From Prunella strophiata (Eukaryota > Chordata > Aves > Passeriformes > Prunellidae): a DNA stretch of 64,000 nucleotides. Below the pieces are notes generated by a model, which was not told the DNA's origin, ran no database searches, and saw only the letters and a list, made by a program, of their open reading frames with translations. This document shows, in pieces, positions 13,851 to 44,800 of the stretch. A program made the position numbers and the translations under genes. Where the stretch lies: positions 10,848,763 through 10,912,762 of the forward strand of contig JAZBQD010000013.1 of the NCBI GenBank assembly GCA_036583965.1. The letters are read 5' to 3'. Each line of letters begins with the position of its first letter. The stretch's first letter is position 1.

Positions 13851-16705
13851 AAAACTCTCCTAAACTTAAGGGACTGTGAGGAACACGAGATGTAGAGGAC
13901 AGCCCAGAAATGGCTGAAGAATGTTGAGAGAGCAATTGTGCTAGAAATACTTAAATTGTCATTAGTACATTAAACTGCTTATTATTTTCCAGAAGCAGTC
14001 TGCAAGAAGCCAGGGCAGCCAGAGAAGCTGGAGACCTGCAGAGTCACAGAGAGGTCAGATGGAGCTTCTGCTGGTGGCTCATACCTAACCCAGTACCTTG
14101 CTCAGAGGCACATAAAAAGGAACTACGGTTGTTCCAGTGGAAGTAAAGGTCAGATTTCATCCTTCTCAAAAGCGTAAAGGAAGCAATGAATCCTGTAGGT
14201 AAACATAAAAGCATGGCAACAGGGCCAGCATAGGGAGAGAGCATCATCCTACAGCACAAAACCCCATACACGTATGTATGTGTTCACAAAGTCAAGAGAA
14301 AAGATCTCAAACTTGCCCTGCAGTGCAAACCTCCATGACCAGGGGAGCAGTTGGATCCTAGGACACACATTCCAAAGCATTTATACTAAATTGCATATAT
14401 TATTTCAGTTTTAGGACCTCACACTTAAAATGAACAAACAGGCTCTTCTACATAGCCACCCTCAGGAGGGAAAAAGCTTCCAAACATTAAACGGACACAT
14501 GCTACTTCTTCTGGTGTGTTAAACCAGAAATAAGATGAAGGGAGACTTAAGAGATTGAGAGTAAGTCTTGAGCAAGAAGAGGCATCCCTGCAATATCCCA
14601 ATTACGCCCATGCAATGATCTGACATTCCCCATTAGCATGGAATCAAGGCTGATCCCTATGTTTAGGGAAGGAGTGGTAGGTCAAACACTTCCCCACACA
14701 TGAAAGCAACAGTAAGGAATGACCACATCATGTGAGAGCTGTCTCAGATCTTTAAAAAACAAAACTAGCATTCAGCTCTTAGCATCATACATGACTCAAA
14801 TTCTGAAGGCCAGTCATATTTAGCTTCAAATCTGGTTATTGCTATCTTAATGTTTGCTTAACAAAAAAAAAAAAAAAAAAGGAGGAAAAAAAAGTGCTGC
14901 CTCACAGCAAAACATTCTGAGAGTATTTTAAGTACAAAAAAAATTTTAAAATTTCAAAACAACATTCACAGTTTAACAATACCTATTAAAAATCTTCCAT
15001 GTAGTTTGTTAAGAACTAAACTGAGCTTAAAAAAATCCCATCAGTAGCAGCACTGTATAAAGTATCTCCATGACAACAGCCTGTACACTGACCTCACTAA
15101 ATTCTAAGTAAGCCAGTGTTTCCTCCTGCAGGAAAAGACAGGTAACTTGTTAAAATAAAATCATTAGGTTGCAGTGCAATTTTCTAGGAAGAGTTAGGAG
15201 TACACCATCATTTAAAGAAAGGGCAGCAGCTTTAAGCTACAACACAAGTTCAGGGTTTTCTCCTCTGCCAGATGCAAGGAAAGGGGCATCCCTTAAAATA
15301 AATCCACTTATTTTGGAGACAGACCTCTTGGTTTGCCCTTTTAAGATGAGCATTTAGGTGATCAGTAACAGTTCAAGACTGCCAGCAATCCTCTCCTGCT
15401 CCACAGCAAGGCATAGGGAGACAGAGGCCACAGCATCTTTTGAGTATGTCTTTTCTTACTGTTTTTCATCAATCCACAGTTCAAGGTGAAACACAGGCCA
15501 CCACCTTCTGATTATGTTCCTTCAAGGAACAACATCAATTCCTTGAAATAGGCTTTTAGCACAGGAGGAATTCCACTGTAATACACACTGTGAGCAGAGA
15601 CATCCAAGCTGTTCAATGCCCACAGTGGATTCCACACCACTTAGTGGTGAGATTATCCTCCCCAATCTACAGACAGGGAGATAAGCATTCCCATACTGAT
15701 GAGGGGAAGAGCTCAAGGGATCTTACTCACAGCCTGGGCCGGGCTGAGGGTGGGAGTCCAGCCCAGCCGTGCCCCACTCCGTGCCCATCCTGCTCCCAGG
15801 AAACCACAGGGACAACTTCCAGCCGTGCCCTGCTCCAGGCTGCCACTGCTCACTCCCTGGCACAAGCCTTACCTGTTCAGAGGCCTTTCCTTCTGGGACC
15901 CATCTTGAGTTACAGCCTTGCTTCTACTTGTCCTCTCCTCTCTCTCCAGTTCCACCCCGTATGGAACTCCTTGATACGTGTCTCCTGGTTTAATTCACTA
16001 ATCTGGAGAAGGCAAAAAAACCAGACTAAACCAGTTTCTTTCCCAGGTTAGTGAGTTTAAAGGGGCTGGTAAGGATGTTACAAGCAGCCCAGTAAATGTG
16101 AGGGAGGCAAGAGAGTCAAGGTGGGAGCAGGCTGGGGCTCGCCCCTCTGGGAGCCAGAGCCAGCAGAGCAGTCCAGCTGCCTGTGGAACTGCAGGCCACC
16201 TTGGGACAGAGCACACCAAACACTAAAAATAAGCTGGACACTTTATATCCATCTTGAATGTAAAGAATCTTTCCAAAACTCTTCAGGAGTTTTACCCTTG
16301 CAAGCATTGGACTCGCTCATTTCCAAACTGAAGCACGTTTCCACGCTCTGCCCTTCCCTACCCCCTCCAATTTAAGGTACCACAACACATTAATCCAGCA
16401 CCCAACGAGGAATTTGGTAAATGAATTATCTTAAATTACCAAATTATTCTGCAGATTGCTGTAATTACACTGGTCATATCTGTTTGTTGTTCTTACAACC
16501 ACCACCTGCCCCTGCCCCACCACACAATTATCAAGACACCTTTGGACTTCTCAAAGGCGGATCATTTTACACGTTACCAAACGAGACAACACCAGAGAAT
16601 GCACATTTAAAAATACCATTTATAAAAACAGCAATTTATTGCAAATTAAGAAAATAAAAACCCGAAATGAACCAAACTGAGATCAGGTTTCTTGATAAAA
16701 ATTAT
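13851..16705. other. Intergenic DNA between MLXIP and BCL7A
   Basis: This is AT-rich sequence between the divergent side of MLXIP and the 3' end of BCL7A. It holds an 18-A run at 14863-14880 followed by more A-rich sequence. I see no coding exon, RNA gene or further recognisable repeat. Confidence 0.6.
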
Positions 16706-16735
16706 TCACACAGCATTCATGTTGTGATTTTTAAT

Positions 16736-16741
16736 TTTATT
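16736..16741 (-). terminator. BCL7A: Candidate BCL7A polyadenylation signal AATAAA
   Basis: On the minus strand AATAAA is followed within about 30 bases by the GT-rich stretch GCTGTGTGAATAA, the usual arrangement for cleavage and polyadenylation. It is the most distal good candidate after the BCL7A stop. Confidence 0.4.
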
Positions 16742-17210
16742 TTGAAATGAAACCATTGTACATTGTACAAACCATAACTACTGATGGAATAAATAAGTGA
16801 AAAATTATACTGCTGTACAACACACACACACAAATCATAAGATGGAAAACGATTAGGTATTGAAGAAAACAAAATTCTTTACACCTTCTAACAGGCCCTT
16901 AGAGATAAAGAACATTCCAAAACATGACAATGCTTATGTATGAAGATAGCCACCCAAAACCGATATTTTATACTGCCTTGTTGATTTTATTTTTTGTTGT
17001 TGTTTTGTAAGTGCCAGCACTTTTTGGAATGTTTAACAACTACTTTCCCAAGCATAAAAATTCCAAGGAATAGTTCTGCTATAAAATGTTTGGCTGAGTA
17101 AATCGATTATCCGGAAGGCCTTCCCACGTGTTCCACAAACTCAGCTAAATTACTTGCTTGCTTCTAGTTTCCTTTTTTTTTTTTGTTTTTTTCACATTTT
17201 TTGTTAATTT

Positions 17211-17227
17211 TTTTTATTTATTTATTT
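17211..17227 (-). terminator. BCL7A: Overlapping AATAAA cluster in BCL7A 3'UTR
   Basis: TTTATTTATTTATTT on the plus strand gives three overlapping AATAAA hexamers in the transcript sense. It is a possible proximal polyadenylation site. Confidence 0.35.
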
Positions 17228-20200
17228 GTAACTGAAGCTCCAACATTCAGCATTGTAGCAAGGAAGCACTTCTTGATATTTGCACTATTTCTAAAACATC
17301 AGCTGTATGAGAACTTTCAGTCATCTTGAAAAAAATTACATCTCTCCTCCTGCTCCACCTCTCAATGCTTTCAAATAAACCCTTTTACAGTGAGTTCATA
17401 AAACAAGTTTTGGGTAGAGATAGGTCCAAGCCAAAAAAAGCTGGATTTAGATCTGGTTTCAAACCTCAATGGATTTGAATTCCATGCTCTGGTTTGGTCC
17501 CATCTGTACTTTCTGGCATTAAAATGTGTTCAATCACATCCGTTGGCCCATAAATGTTATCAGGCACTTCAAAAAAAGACTAATAACAGTCTTATACACT
17601 ATTTTGGATTTCTTCATACCAGATAATGTCAAAGTCTCTTCCCTCAGAGACTGACAATAACAGGTCTAAGGAACCCAAATCTATCTGCTTGTTCAGTTGT
17701 CTGTTGTCACTAGAATCTCTGGTTAAAATAAAAGATCTGAATGCATTCTGTAGAAGCTGTAAATAAAGGATTTCTACCTCAGAAATAAAGCCTCTAGGAA
17801 GATGGTTATGATGCCTTGTCTCATTAGCCACAGAACAATGAACAGTTCTGAGCAGAAGCCACAGGAGAGAAAAGGAAGTTTATAATTAAACCTGGTTGAT
17901 GTCAATAATGCCAATAAATGTTTCTATCTAGTGAAAAATTTGAGGTATTTTTAGTGCTATTTATATATTTTATTTCTTCCTAAAGTACAGGAATTAGTTC
18001 CTAAATGAAAAGTCTATTTATTCCCTTGGAAACATCTACAAAATGAAAATTAAAAACTTGCTGCGATGCACCTGAAGAGAGGGATTAGTAAACACGACTA
18101 CTTGTCAAAGGTGGCATCAATTTGTTTTGTTTTAGCATTAAGAATAATGAAAAGTTAGTAAATCAAAAATATTTAAAAGTTTGAATCTTTCTAGATTTGC
18201 CCATTTAATATATCAATAGAACTTCTCACAAAATATCACTTAAATCTGAATGTAATATACATACAAATCAATCATCATGGACCAGTTATCCACATTTTAG
18301 GCATACACACAATTCAAGAGAGAATTCTACCGTTTCATTGCATATATTGTGCAAATTCAGTTTTTGGCTCCTCATTTCCTTATTTTCAGAATGTTAATGG
18401 ACTTCATGATCAGACCAGAAATCCCAAAATCTTATTAGGGAGCACGCTGTTTTCATGAATGATTTGCAATCAAATTTTATTCAGTTAAAATCCAAAATGT
18501 TTTATTTCAACATAAAGGAAAAGTTGAGTGTCATAGGTTATTTGGGGTTCAATCCTACAAACATCTTATGGAAGGTCAGTATTGGCTCCCCACTCCTCCC
18601 TCCCCTTTTCCCTCCCCCCAGTTCCTCATTATTTTTCCTAATAAAGTGGTAATTGCAAACTTAATGCAGTAGTCTAAGTGCAAGCCATTTTCACTATTGG
18701 AGAATTCAGACCTATATAAGCTTCACAAACCTAATTTATGAAAAAAACGTTATCAACTGGAAGCAACTTCTTTTTTTTTTTTTTTTCTTTTTTTTTTCAT
18801 CTAAAAAAGTATTTACAGTTTTTCAGCTTACAAACTACATGCAACCATTTCCAGAGCTGGGAGATTGCAGTTGGAATTCCAAGTTCCATCTCCCACACCA
18901 GGAGAAGACAGAGCAAGGGCCTGACCCAGCAGCATGGATGGACACATGGATGGATGTGTGTGCATGGAAGTGGGAGATCAGGGTTTATTCCCTGGAAGTA
19001 CAAATACCACTGGAAGACCAGACCCTCGTGACCTGATGCAGATGGTTCCACACTTCTGCTTGCCAGGAATTTGAGGGGAGCTGCACCTGCCTTGTGCCTT
19101 TCCATTAGTTTAGTTAGCATAAGCACACTTCAACGTTAATTGGAAGAGAAGGAACATTCCTAACTGGAGTTAGGAACTGGACTGTGGAAACAACAAGGCT
19201 TATATACAAGACTTGCTGAAAGAGAATAAGGACCCCCCCCCCCAATACAGTATTTTCCTGGAACATAGAAGTAAACATTTCATAATGAAACAGTACAATG
19301 AAATCCAGTTCAGTGAAAACATGATATCAAAAAAGACCAATTGAAAATAAACTCACTGTGCATCAATCCCTTTGATCCTATTTATGTACATAGTGGAACT
19401 TTCCTGTAAAGCAAGTTGTACCCAGTACAGAGATCTGGACCTAATACGTAAGTATTTTAAGTGCCTGTGTTATAATATCTGTTCAGATCTGGACTATAAA
19501 TGGTAAACAGATCATGTTAACTTCTGATGAAGTTAAGTATTTAGAAGACCAAATTTACAGTTGCGAATGCCATGCATTCAATAAAAGATCTCCACTATAG
19601 CTGCTAAAATAAAATATCAAGCTCCTTTTTCTCCTTGGACTCCAAGAGTGAAAATGGCTTCCTGATTTGTAGTTGTTTAAAAATTTAAGCACCAGGGATT
19701 TAAAACTTAAAAATGAAACAAAAACCCCAAACCAAAAACGAAAAAAAAAAGCCTTACTACATGGCATTATGCAAACATAGGCCACTTTGCAAAGGAGACA
19801 GTTGCAAAACAACTTTTAAAAGTTAGCACTGTTTTCAGAACACAAGGCACAAAACAAAAGCAGACATCACGCCAGAACAATGAACTTCACATGAAAGCTA
19901 ATACCTGACCTGTACCATCCTTAAATATCTTACAATGTTAAATAGAGAAATGAAAAAAAAAAAAAATACAGCAGCAACATAATTGTAATTTTGACTTTAG
20001 AAACAGTGCGTAGACCCCTCCTGAGTTGTTTACTCCAACCAATTCAGAGACAGTAACTTAAAAGTTCTCAATGTTTGTTTCACAGGAAAAAGTTTTCAGT
20101 GTCTGAGAAGTTAAACCTTTGTTAGGCTTTCTTGGATTTTTGCTTGGTAACTTGAAAAGTTAGGAGTTCTGTCCTCATCCAAGAGAAGATGCTTAAGTAA

Positions 20201-20264
20201 GGTTGTTCTATAATTAAGCCCACTGATGTACCTTACATAAAAACTGACCAGAAAAATCTATAGT

Positions 20265-37221
<16,957 letters not shown>

Positions 37222-37224
37222 CTA

Positions 37225-37395
37225 AAGGGTCATCAAGAGCTGCCCAGGGAGGCGGTTTCCCCTTTAGGGAAACCCTAGATGTGGCACTTGGTGCTATGGT
37301 TTAATTGACAAGGTGGTGACCCGTCATGCTCTGGGATCATCTGGACTCGATGGTCCCAGAGATCTTCTCCAACCAAATTGATTCTCGTGATTCTG
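37225..37395 (+). mobile_element. CR1 LINE 3'-end fragment
   Basis: It has GGCACTTGGTGCTATGGT, TTGACAAGGTGGTGA, GGACTCGATGGTCCCAGAGA, then CTTCTCCAACCAAATTGATT and the terminal ATTCTGTGAT motif. This is the 3' tail of a CR1 copy in sense orientation, between CFAP251 and the BCL7A promoter. Confidence 0.85.
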
Positions 37396-38662
37396 TGATA
37401 AACCAATGCAGTCTAGCAGCATCAAGAGCACAGTTACATTTTACCACAAAGCAAAATCCAGTCCTAAAATCCAGGGCTTTTAAAAACCTCAAGGCACTTT
37501 ACATAGAGATAATACCTATTTTTGTACAGGGCAGTGACAGACATCCATCCTACCCTTGCACCAGTTGCTGTGACAGACCTTGAACACGGGGATGGGTGAT
37601 GAAGTTCCCTGTTTCACACGAAGCATAAATCCGTAATTAGCAGATTTTGGGGTTTTTTTTTCCCCAGTGGTTATAAAGTTTCTCAGCTGCTTTGAATAAT
37701 TCCAGTAATATCCATGGAGCTGGGCTGCTTTTGAGCAGTGGAGGCTCAGCTCCGGCAGAGATCCATGGAAGTACATGAGCATAAAGGCTAAATGAGTTAC
37801 ATGGGAGGTGATGCTCTGCAGGAAATTTGTCACAGACCTGCGAGCTCTGGTGTGGTACTGCTGGACTCCTTCATTAACTTCTCCCTAATGCACACCTTGC
37901 TGTTCGTGCTAATTGCACAATCACAGATGCTCTGAGTACACAACAGCGATCTCTGTTTAAAAAACATTGCTTCTGAAAGGAACGCTTCTTAAGGGCCTAC
38001 ATTATTATTCAAATTGATGCCGAGCATGATGTAAAGAAGGAAGCTGTTCAACAGCACTTCACTGATCTTTCTACAGCAACTTGTATCAGTCTCATTATCC
38101 TGTTTATACACACACAGGGTGATGCTGTCCCATTGGTATTACACTGCTAATTGGAATTACTAGTTTCAGAAAGAAAAAGTCAGTTTAAAGGCCAAAAGAG
38201 AAGCGTGGTTTTAATGTATACCACAGCATTTATTTCTTTACCGAGGTCCATTGGATTTATAATTGCAAATCCATTCTAACCTGTCAAAGCATTTATCAAT
38301 GTATTTAATCAATACAATACTCTTACATTGCTCTTTTGCTGTCAGGTTTCACAAATGAATACTGTCTTGATGTAATGAAAATAGACTGCATCTGGCATAA
38401 GCCCACCTGAAATTACTTCTGGGGAGGTTCCAGCCAAGGATGGAGTGGCCACCTGCTTCATTCTTTCCAGCCATTCAGTGTTTCCCTATATAGGTGTGAA
38501 ATTACAGGTTTGTGGCATGTGCCAAACTGGGGACTTATTCTAGAGTTTGACTGGAATGCAACTATGTGACCTTTACTTTGCCATAAACACAAGCCATACA
38601 TTTTGCAGACATTTGAGGAGAGGATCCTGGAAAGTAGGAACAAACAGAAAAACTAGCAGTAG
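37396..38662. other. Intergenic DNA and inferred CFAP251 3'UTR
   Basis: This is AT-rich sequence between the CR1 tail and the CFAP251 stop. The part nearest 38662 is probably CFAP251 3'UTR. A possible AATAAA lies at 38234-38229 on the minus strand. I see no other gene. Confidence 0.5.
38229..38234 (-). terminator. CFAP251: Possible CFAP251 polyadenylation signal AATAAA
   Basis: AATAAA in the transcript sense lies about 500 bp past the CFAP251 stop. No transcript evidence is available, and other signals could be used. Confidence 0.3.
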
Positions 38663-38726
38663 CTATGATTCTGAGCCTTCGTAGATCAAAGAGTCTTCTC
38701 TTTCCCTTTTGTTCTTTTCTTCTGGT

Positions 38727-38815
38727 TCAGCAATAGGTAAGCCAAGAATGTCCTGCAACAAATATCTCTGCTGTGATTTCTGCTGGAATTTCTTCTTCAG
38801 TCAAAGCTGCTGCAC
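38727..38815 (-). CDS. CFAP251: CFAP251 exon 22 (terminal), frameshifted
   Basis: In phase with exon 21 it reads [20 protein letters not shown], matching the human tail LPDEITAEIF, then shifts to GHSWLTYC and stops at 38729-38727. The expected continuation [13 protein letters not shown] lies one base over and runs to a TAG at 38665-38663. One of the two C at 38752-38753 appears to be extra. Confidence 0.8.
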
Positions 38816-41800
38816 CTGGAGAGCAGTAACAACACAAGACACACAGAAGCAATGTCTAAATTGCTTTCCAGTAAAATTTATAAGCAGCAATAAGTGAATG
38901 AAATGTTTTTAAAGATATATAAAGGGATCATGACAAAGTGATGGTTTACTAGCTTGATACTTTATGTGTTTATATCAGGGATTAAACCTGTCAAATCTGT
39001 GTGTCTCACCTTGCAGCAGGTCCCTGCCTCAGAGGAGTCATGGGACAACTTTAACACTTGGTCAGATTTGATGTGATTTAGGATCCTGAGGGATCCAGGA
39101 TTTCAAAGTTCCCTTCAGGAGCAGCACCTTTGCTGCGTGGGGCCCATTGCCAGTGACCCTAAACAGATTCTGTTCCAAACTGGTGAGGACTGGGACATGA
39201 ATTGTACAAAAATGCAGTTCCAATTACAATGGGCAATTAAATTCAGCCTCTTGGCTCAAATCAATGTTATAATTTGCTGTTCCAGGCTGCTGTGGACTGG
39301 GACATAAATTGCAGACAAATGCGGTTGTTACCGACAGCTCTGCTACAATGGGCACTGAGGCCTGGGTGAAACCAGCCCTGGGATTTCCCTGTGTGTTTCT
39401 AATTTCAGTTCCAGCCAGCAGATAAACAGCAATGTAATCTTGTCAGGCCCCAGTTATAGTTCATTGTCCATTTATTTTTAGATACACCCATGCAATTGCT
39501 GCGTGGATGAAGGACAGTCTGTAGCTCTGTGACTATTTTTGCAATCCCATCTGAGCAGTTTTGACAGCTCTTGGCCTAACAGGGTAAATGGGTTTGAAAT
39601 TTAAATGATTCCATTTGGGAATTGAAACAGTTCTGCTTCTGTGCTGTGTGGAATGCTAATCCTGTACCTGTGGAATCATAGGTGTCCAGTTCAGATCCTT
39701 CTTTCCCGGGTCTCCTGCCCAGCAGGATGGTCAGACACGCAGCCAGCTCATCCTCTGTCATCTGCTCCCCTGCACGAAACAGACACCACCAGCCCGTGGG
39801 TTATGGGGTCAAGAGCACAAAAACTCAAAAGCAACTCAAATTAAACTAAACAGGACAGTTCAAAAGAGGATCTGGCTTCTCTGAGATAGAGATATATACA
39901 CTGCCAACTGAAACACATGATCCCAACGCAGGAAAATGTTGATCCTAAGGAAAATTGTTCTCTATAGCATTTTGGGGAAAAAATGTCAACCAGAGGGAGA
40001 AATTCTGATGCAGACAGCTTTATGAGCAACGCTGCAGTATCAGGGGGTTGAGCTTCTATTCCCACAGGAGAATTCCTGAACACAGACCACAGTCCATGTA
40101 GCCATTTTCATGCAGAGGAAGAGAAAGGTGGAGAAGAGTCTTGATTTAGTATCTTGAAATAACATGGACATAGCACTTGTTCCCAGTTAGTGGTTGGCTC
40201 ATGCCCTGGAGCATGAGGTTATAGATCTGTTATGAAACTGTTCTATCTGATGTACCTATTTATGGATGTTCACACCATCTGTATAAATAGCTAACCTTTC
40301 TCACACTGGTTGAATCCGTGGTTTCCAAGGATCTTTGTGGCAAGGAGTCTTGCCAAGTGATGTACTGAGTAAAGCCAGCATTTCTCTTTACCTGTTTTAA
40401 TGCTCACCTACACTTTTACACCAGAAGAAAGACAATAGAAGCTTTGTTATTAGCACTCTATGGCACTGCCCACAAGCATATTAATATCCACATTTATGGT
40501 GTTCTCCCTGATTCAGCTCAACCAAATATCCCCATCTTTTCAGTCTTTCACCCAGGTGCAGCCCAGGACCAACTTCATCCCTCCTCTCTTGTCTCCCTTT
40601 TATCAGTTTTATACTACTTTTCCAGAGTTTGTGTGACTGGAAGAGAGAACAGCAATTCAGATAAGGGCACACTGGGAGAAGGATACATTTTGCCAAGATC
40701 CATACTTATCATTTAACAGCTGAGATACCTCAGGCCAGCAGAGATTTCCAGAGCAGTAAAAGAAGCACAGCTGGGACAAGACATGTGATTATTCAATTTA
40801 AAATCTTAAGGCAGGTGGCTCCTCACGCCTGCCCTGGTTATCAGGTTCTCATTCCAGGATAATTTCTTGCTGCAGGGAAAAAGTTCTGAAATTGCAGGGA
40901 GAACTAGCAAGCATAAAACTGATATTAGAAACAAAATAACTCACCTCTGCACTGAAGCAGTGACAGGAAGTCTCCTCTGTCAATAACTTTGTCTCCCTTC
41001 TTGTTATCATAACCAAGAACCTGAAATGCTCTTTGTATGGTTTTCATTGACAAGCCAAGTGCAGGTCGATGATTTATATAAAGTTTGATAAAATCCTCTA
41101 AATTGATTGTTGTCACTTCTTCTTCAGTATCTGCATACTCACTGAATTTTACTTCATTTATCATTTCTTCTATCTAAAGATCAAGACAAGGCAGATTGTT
41201 ACATGTTTTATTTTGAAGAGCATTGGGCCAGTTTCTGATCCCATGAATGCCAATGTCCCCAAACTGTGCATGTGTTGGTGCCACAGGTGCCATGACCACC
41301 TCCCAGGAGGAAGCTGCACTCAGCAGCTGAGGATGGGAATGGCAAACAGTTACACACCTGCTGACATGACAATAACAAGTAAAGATGGGGGTTACACACA
41401 CACAATCATTTTGGATTTCCTCTCTTGTGACAGGCACGCTGTGACCCTGCAGCTGTTACCGGCACCTTGGGCACAGCTGTGTCTCCACTCTGGGACAGTG
41501 GGCAGGCAAACCACAACCCAGTAGACACACCATCCTCCATCCTTGCTCTGGAAGCACACACACAAGGGTCCCAACAGAACCAGGCTGCACACCCTGACTG
41601 GATAAGAAATCTTATCTTCCCCTGCTCTTCCCCGTGCCTAGGGTGGTTCAGGCACTGCACAGGCCAAACCCGAAACGTGCTCAGTGGGGCTGACACCCTG
41701 CACTGCTGGATCCCTCACGCTCCTCTCGGACAAACAGGCAAGCACTGGCTGTGCTGGATACCAGTGGTTTTCCTGAAGTCTGGTGCTGTGAGTCAGCCCA

Positions 41801-44800
41801 GTTGGCAGCTGTGCAGATGTGTGTCCAAAAGGCAGCATCTGCTCCATGCCTTCATTGTCCTTGCAGCCCCTTCAGAGATACACGGGCAGCAGAGAGACAC
41901 TGGGAGGATTCCCCGTGCCAACACGTACCAGGCCTGCTGCTCCCCCCGGGAAGGGAAGCTGATGCAAGATCTCCCCAGGGAGGACTTTGCATTCAGCCTT
42001 GGGCCTTTGTCCTTGTGTCACAAGTTTTTCCACTGAATGAAGCCCAGGGAAGAGGGAAATCTCAGCCTTATATTTTTCCTCTAGCGAATGTCACGCCAAG
42101 CAAGAACAGTCATTTTCACTCGGCTCTGGCTGATCTGGGATTAGGTTTTATATCAACCCCACTGAACTACAAAAGAAAAACACCAATTCCCAAAAGCTTT
42201 GCTAGTCAGCCCAAGCTGCCTTTTTTCCCTCCTGCTTTTCTTTTATTAAAACACTCTAGAGAGAGACGAACCTTCTCTCTGGCTTTATTACTGATTGTAG
42301 GTTGCCTGGTTTCACAACAGCTCAGCACCTCTGTTTCTATGCCTGAAATGCTGTTTATATTTTAATTTGGGGAAGTGTGGAGCATTATCAGTTATTATTC
42401 CAGAGACATTTCCCAATGGAATATGTTCTCTGTGTCCCCAAGAGGCAAAAATGTAATAACCCAAGGAAAAGATCTAACACAGTATGAAGAGATAACACCT
42501 CAACTTGACACCAGGGCAAAGCAGCCCCAGCTCAGACAAACACTTGCTGCTTGTGGGGGCTCCCAAGTGAGCCAGTTTGGTGGTGGCTGTGGCAACGGTC
42601 CTGCCTCCCATCTGGTGGCTCTCCTGGCAGAGCATCCCTGGGCAGATGGGGTGGCACAGACTCACAGCAGTGCCTCAGCAGCCTGTGGGTTGCTGTGCCA
42701 TGGAAGAGATGAACACAATCTCCCCTGCAGAAGGGCTGAGGAGTGCAGTGATGCACCTCCTCCCCTGGGAGAGCCTCTCCTGTGGTGACGGCTGGAGCTG
42801 GTGCTCAGAGGCCGTTATTCAAATCTCCTTGCTTCAGATTCAGTCATGCCAGGTTACACATTACAAATGAGGTTTGTATACAGTACAAACTGCCTTGGAG
42901 AAACAGCCACACAAAGGGGAAGAAGCAGCACCCTTATTAAATCAGTTCTCTCTGCTCTAACATTTTGACCCTGAGGTTGCCTTGTTGAACAACTCTGAGC
43001 TGTCAGACTCCAGGTTTGCTCAGCCTTCTGCAGTTGCCCAACTTGCTAGCAAGGAAACTTTTTTAGGAATTTTCTGCCAGATTCTGGCCACTACTATATT
43101 GATGCAGACCAGATAAAAATACATTGAGAGCCAATAAATATATCCCAGAGCCATCCAGCATGGCAATGGTCAGAATCTGGCCCTTAGAACACTTAGGAAT
43201 TGCAATCAGTCTTGCTCTTTCTTCTTTCAATAACAACAATAAAAACAGCTGACCAACCTCTTCCTCTGATGGATAAAATCCTATTGCTCTCATTACAGAA
43301 GGAATTTCCTCCAAGGGAATATGTGTTGACACCTGTCTGGTCTCCAGTGTTTTGATACCTTGGTTGCACAGCTGTACGTAGTAAAAATAGTCCTCCAGTT
43401 CCTGCCAGGGATTCAAACAAACACTGCAAATTTCAGTTACCAACAGGCACAAAAGATAAGGCTCCTTTAAGGGTTTACTAACAGCCATATCAATGAGATT
43501 GCTGTTAAAGGCTAGCTGGACAAAACATAAAGAAATGTCAGGCCTGTATAAATTAAAATCCAACCAGATGTGGCCAGACAGTGTTCACAGTGAGATAATT
43601 ACCCTGAAGAATTTGCCTTCTCTGCCGCCATCCAGGAGGTTGTAGAATGGGATCAAGTCCTCCCCACCCAGGAAAGCAGCAGCATCCAAGGCACTGGCAG
43701 AAGTGAAGGAAAGAAGGTACAGGAAGGGTTCATGTGAGGAGAGCTTTCACAGTTCCCCTTCTAGGCGTTGTTCACAGACACTTTCAATAAATAAAATCCC
43801 TGGGCTTCAGAATTCAGGAAAGAAAAGCACTGCCTTGAACCTTGTGCTATTTTATCATCAGCTGCACTTCTACAGCATATTTCATACCCAGGTTTTACAT
43901 ACAATAGCACAGTGTGGGAATTAATTATTACTGAATGGTCCTCTTGTTTAGTGGAATGAGTACAGGGCTGGGAGCCAGGAGCTTTTCCATGGACTTGAAC
44001 TTGGTGTCTGGCATTTGGCTTTTCTGCTTCCTTATAGAGACATTGAGGGAGATGAATTAGCTAGATCAGCATTTTGAACATGCAGAGAAGGCTGGGGCTT
44101 GGTGTTTGCAATAAACCACACAACTCCCTGTTCCTTGATCCAAGACATTTTTCCCCAATAACTCAGTGCAATCCATTACCCGACTTCCTCCGCCGTGGCG
44201 GGTGACGGAGTCGCAGGTGCACTTTGCATTAAACTGAAAGCGCCTGAGTAGCCACCTCTTTGTTTCAATTTCATAGGCAGTTGGAGCCAAAAGAATCCCT
44301 TTGGCTTGTGCAGATGTAAAAAGAAACCAAGCCTGGAAGTGCAATCATGGCATAGCACTGCCACATAATACCCCACGCCTGGCAGCCAGGCTGCAGCTTT
44401 CACACACACCTCTGTGTGTGTATTGCTGCTTCCACTGGGGTTTTTTTTGCAAGCTTCATGCTTTTTTCATAATTAAGTTATTTGGGTATTAAACACTGTG
44501 GAGATTCACAAGATGCCAGAAGCAGCAATAAAATGATAATTAGCTCATCAAAAACTTCGCTCCAAAAACAAATTACATAGAAATTCAACGTTGCCTGGAC
44601 TCTGGCCAACCATTATAAAGAAGGATCATTTATATTCTATTGCCTTCCTTAAAATGTCGCTTATCCTGACCCCCGACTGTTTAAGCCACACAAAGTGGAA
44701 TAGAAAATAAATAAACCCATTGCTTTCCCACCCAAGTTTCCTTTGTTCTGGCATATGAAGGTGAGCTGGCTTGGCCCTCCTTGGGCTTTCCTCAGAGCAA

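Larger units (their letters stand above)
16706..20264 (-). other. BCL7A: BCL7A 3'UTR (extent inferred)
   Basis: The sequence downstream of the BCL7A stop is continuously AT-rich, with no splice-flanked coding block, for about 3.5 kb. It contains long T-rich tracts (for example 18771-18799) and a C13 run near 19231. Mammalian BCL7A also has a 3'UTR of several kilobases. The end is placed at the AATAAA at 16741-16736. An earlier cluster of overlapping AATAAA signals at 17211-17227 could give a shorter form. Transcript evidence is needed for the true end. Confidence 0.55.

Noticed and set aside
16820..16832. CA microsatellite
   Set aside because: Only about six dinucleotides; too short to report as a feature.
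38727..38760. Alternative acceptor TTGTTGCAG just before DILGLP as an explanation of the terminal CFAP251 frameshift
   Set aside because: Exon 21 ends in phase 1, so splicing there still gives the GHSW frame and also loses the conserved EITAEIF segment.
41467..42365. Plus-strand ORFs of 189 and 204 codons
   Set aside because: They lie in CFAP251 intron 19, overlap each other in different frames and show no known domain.
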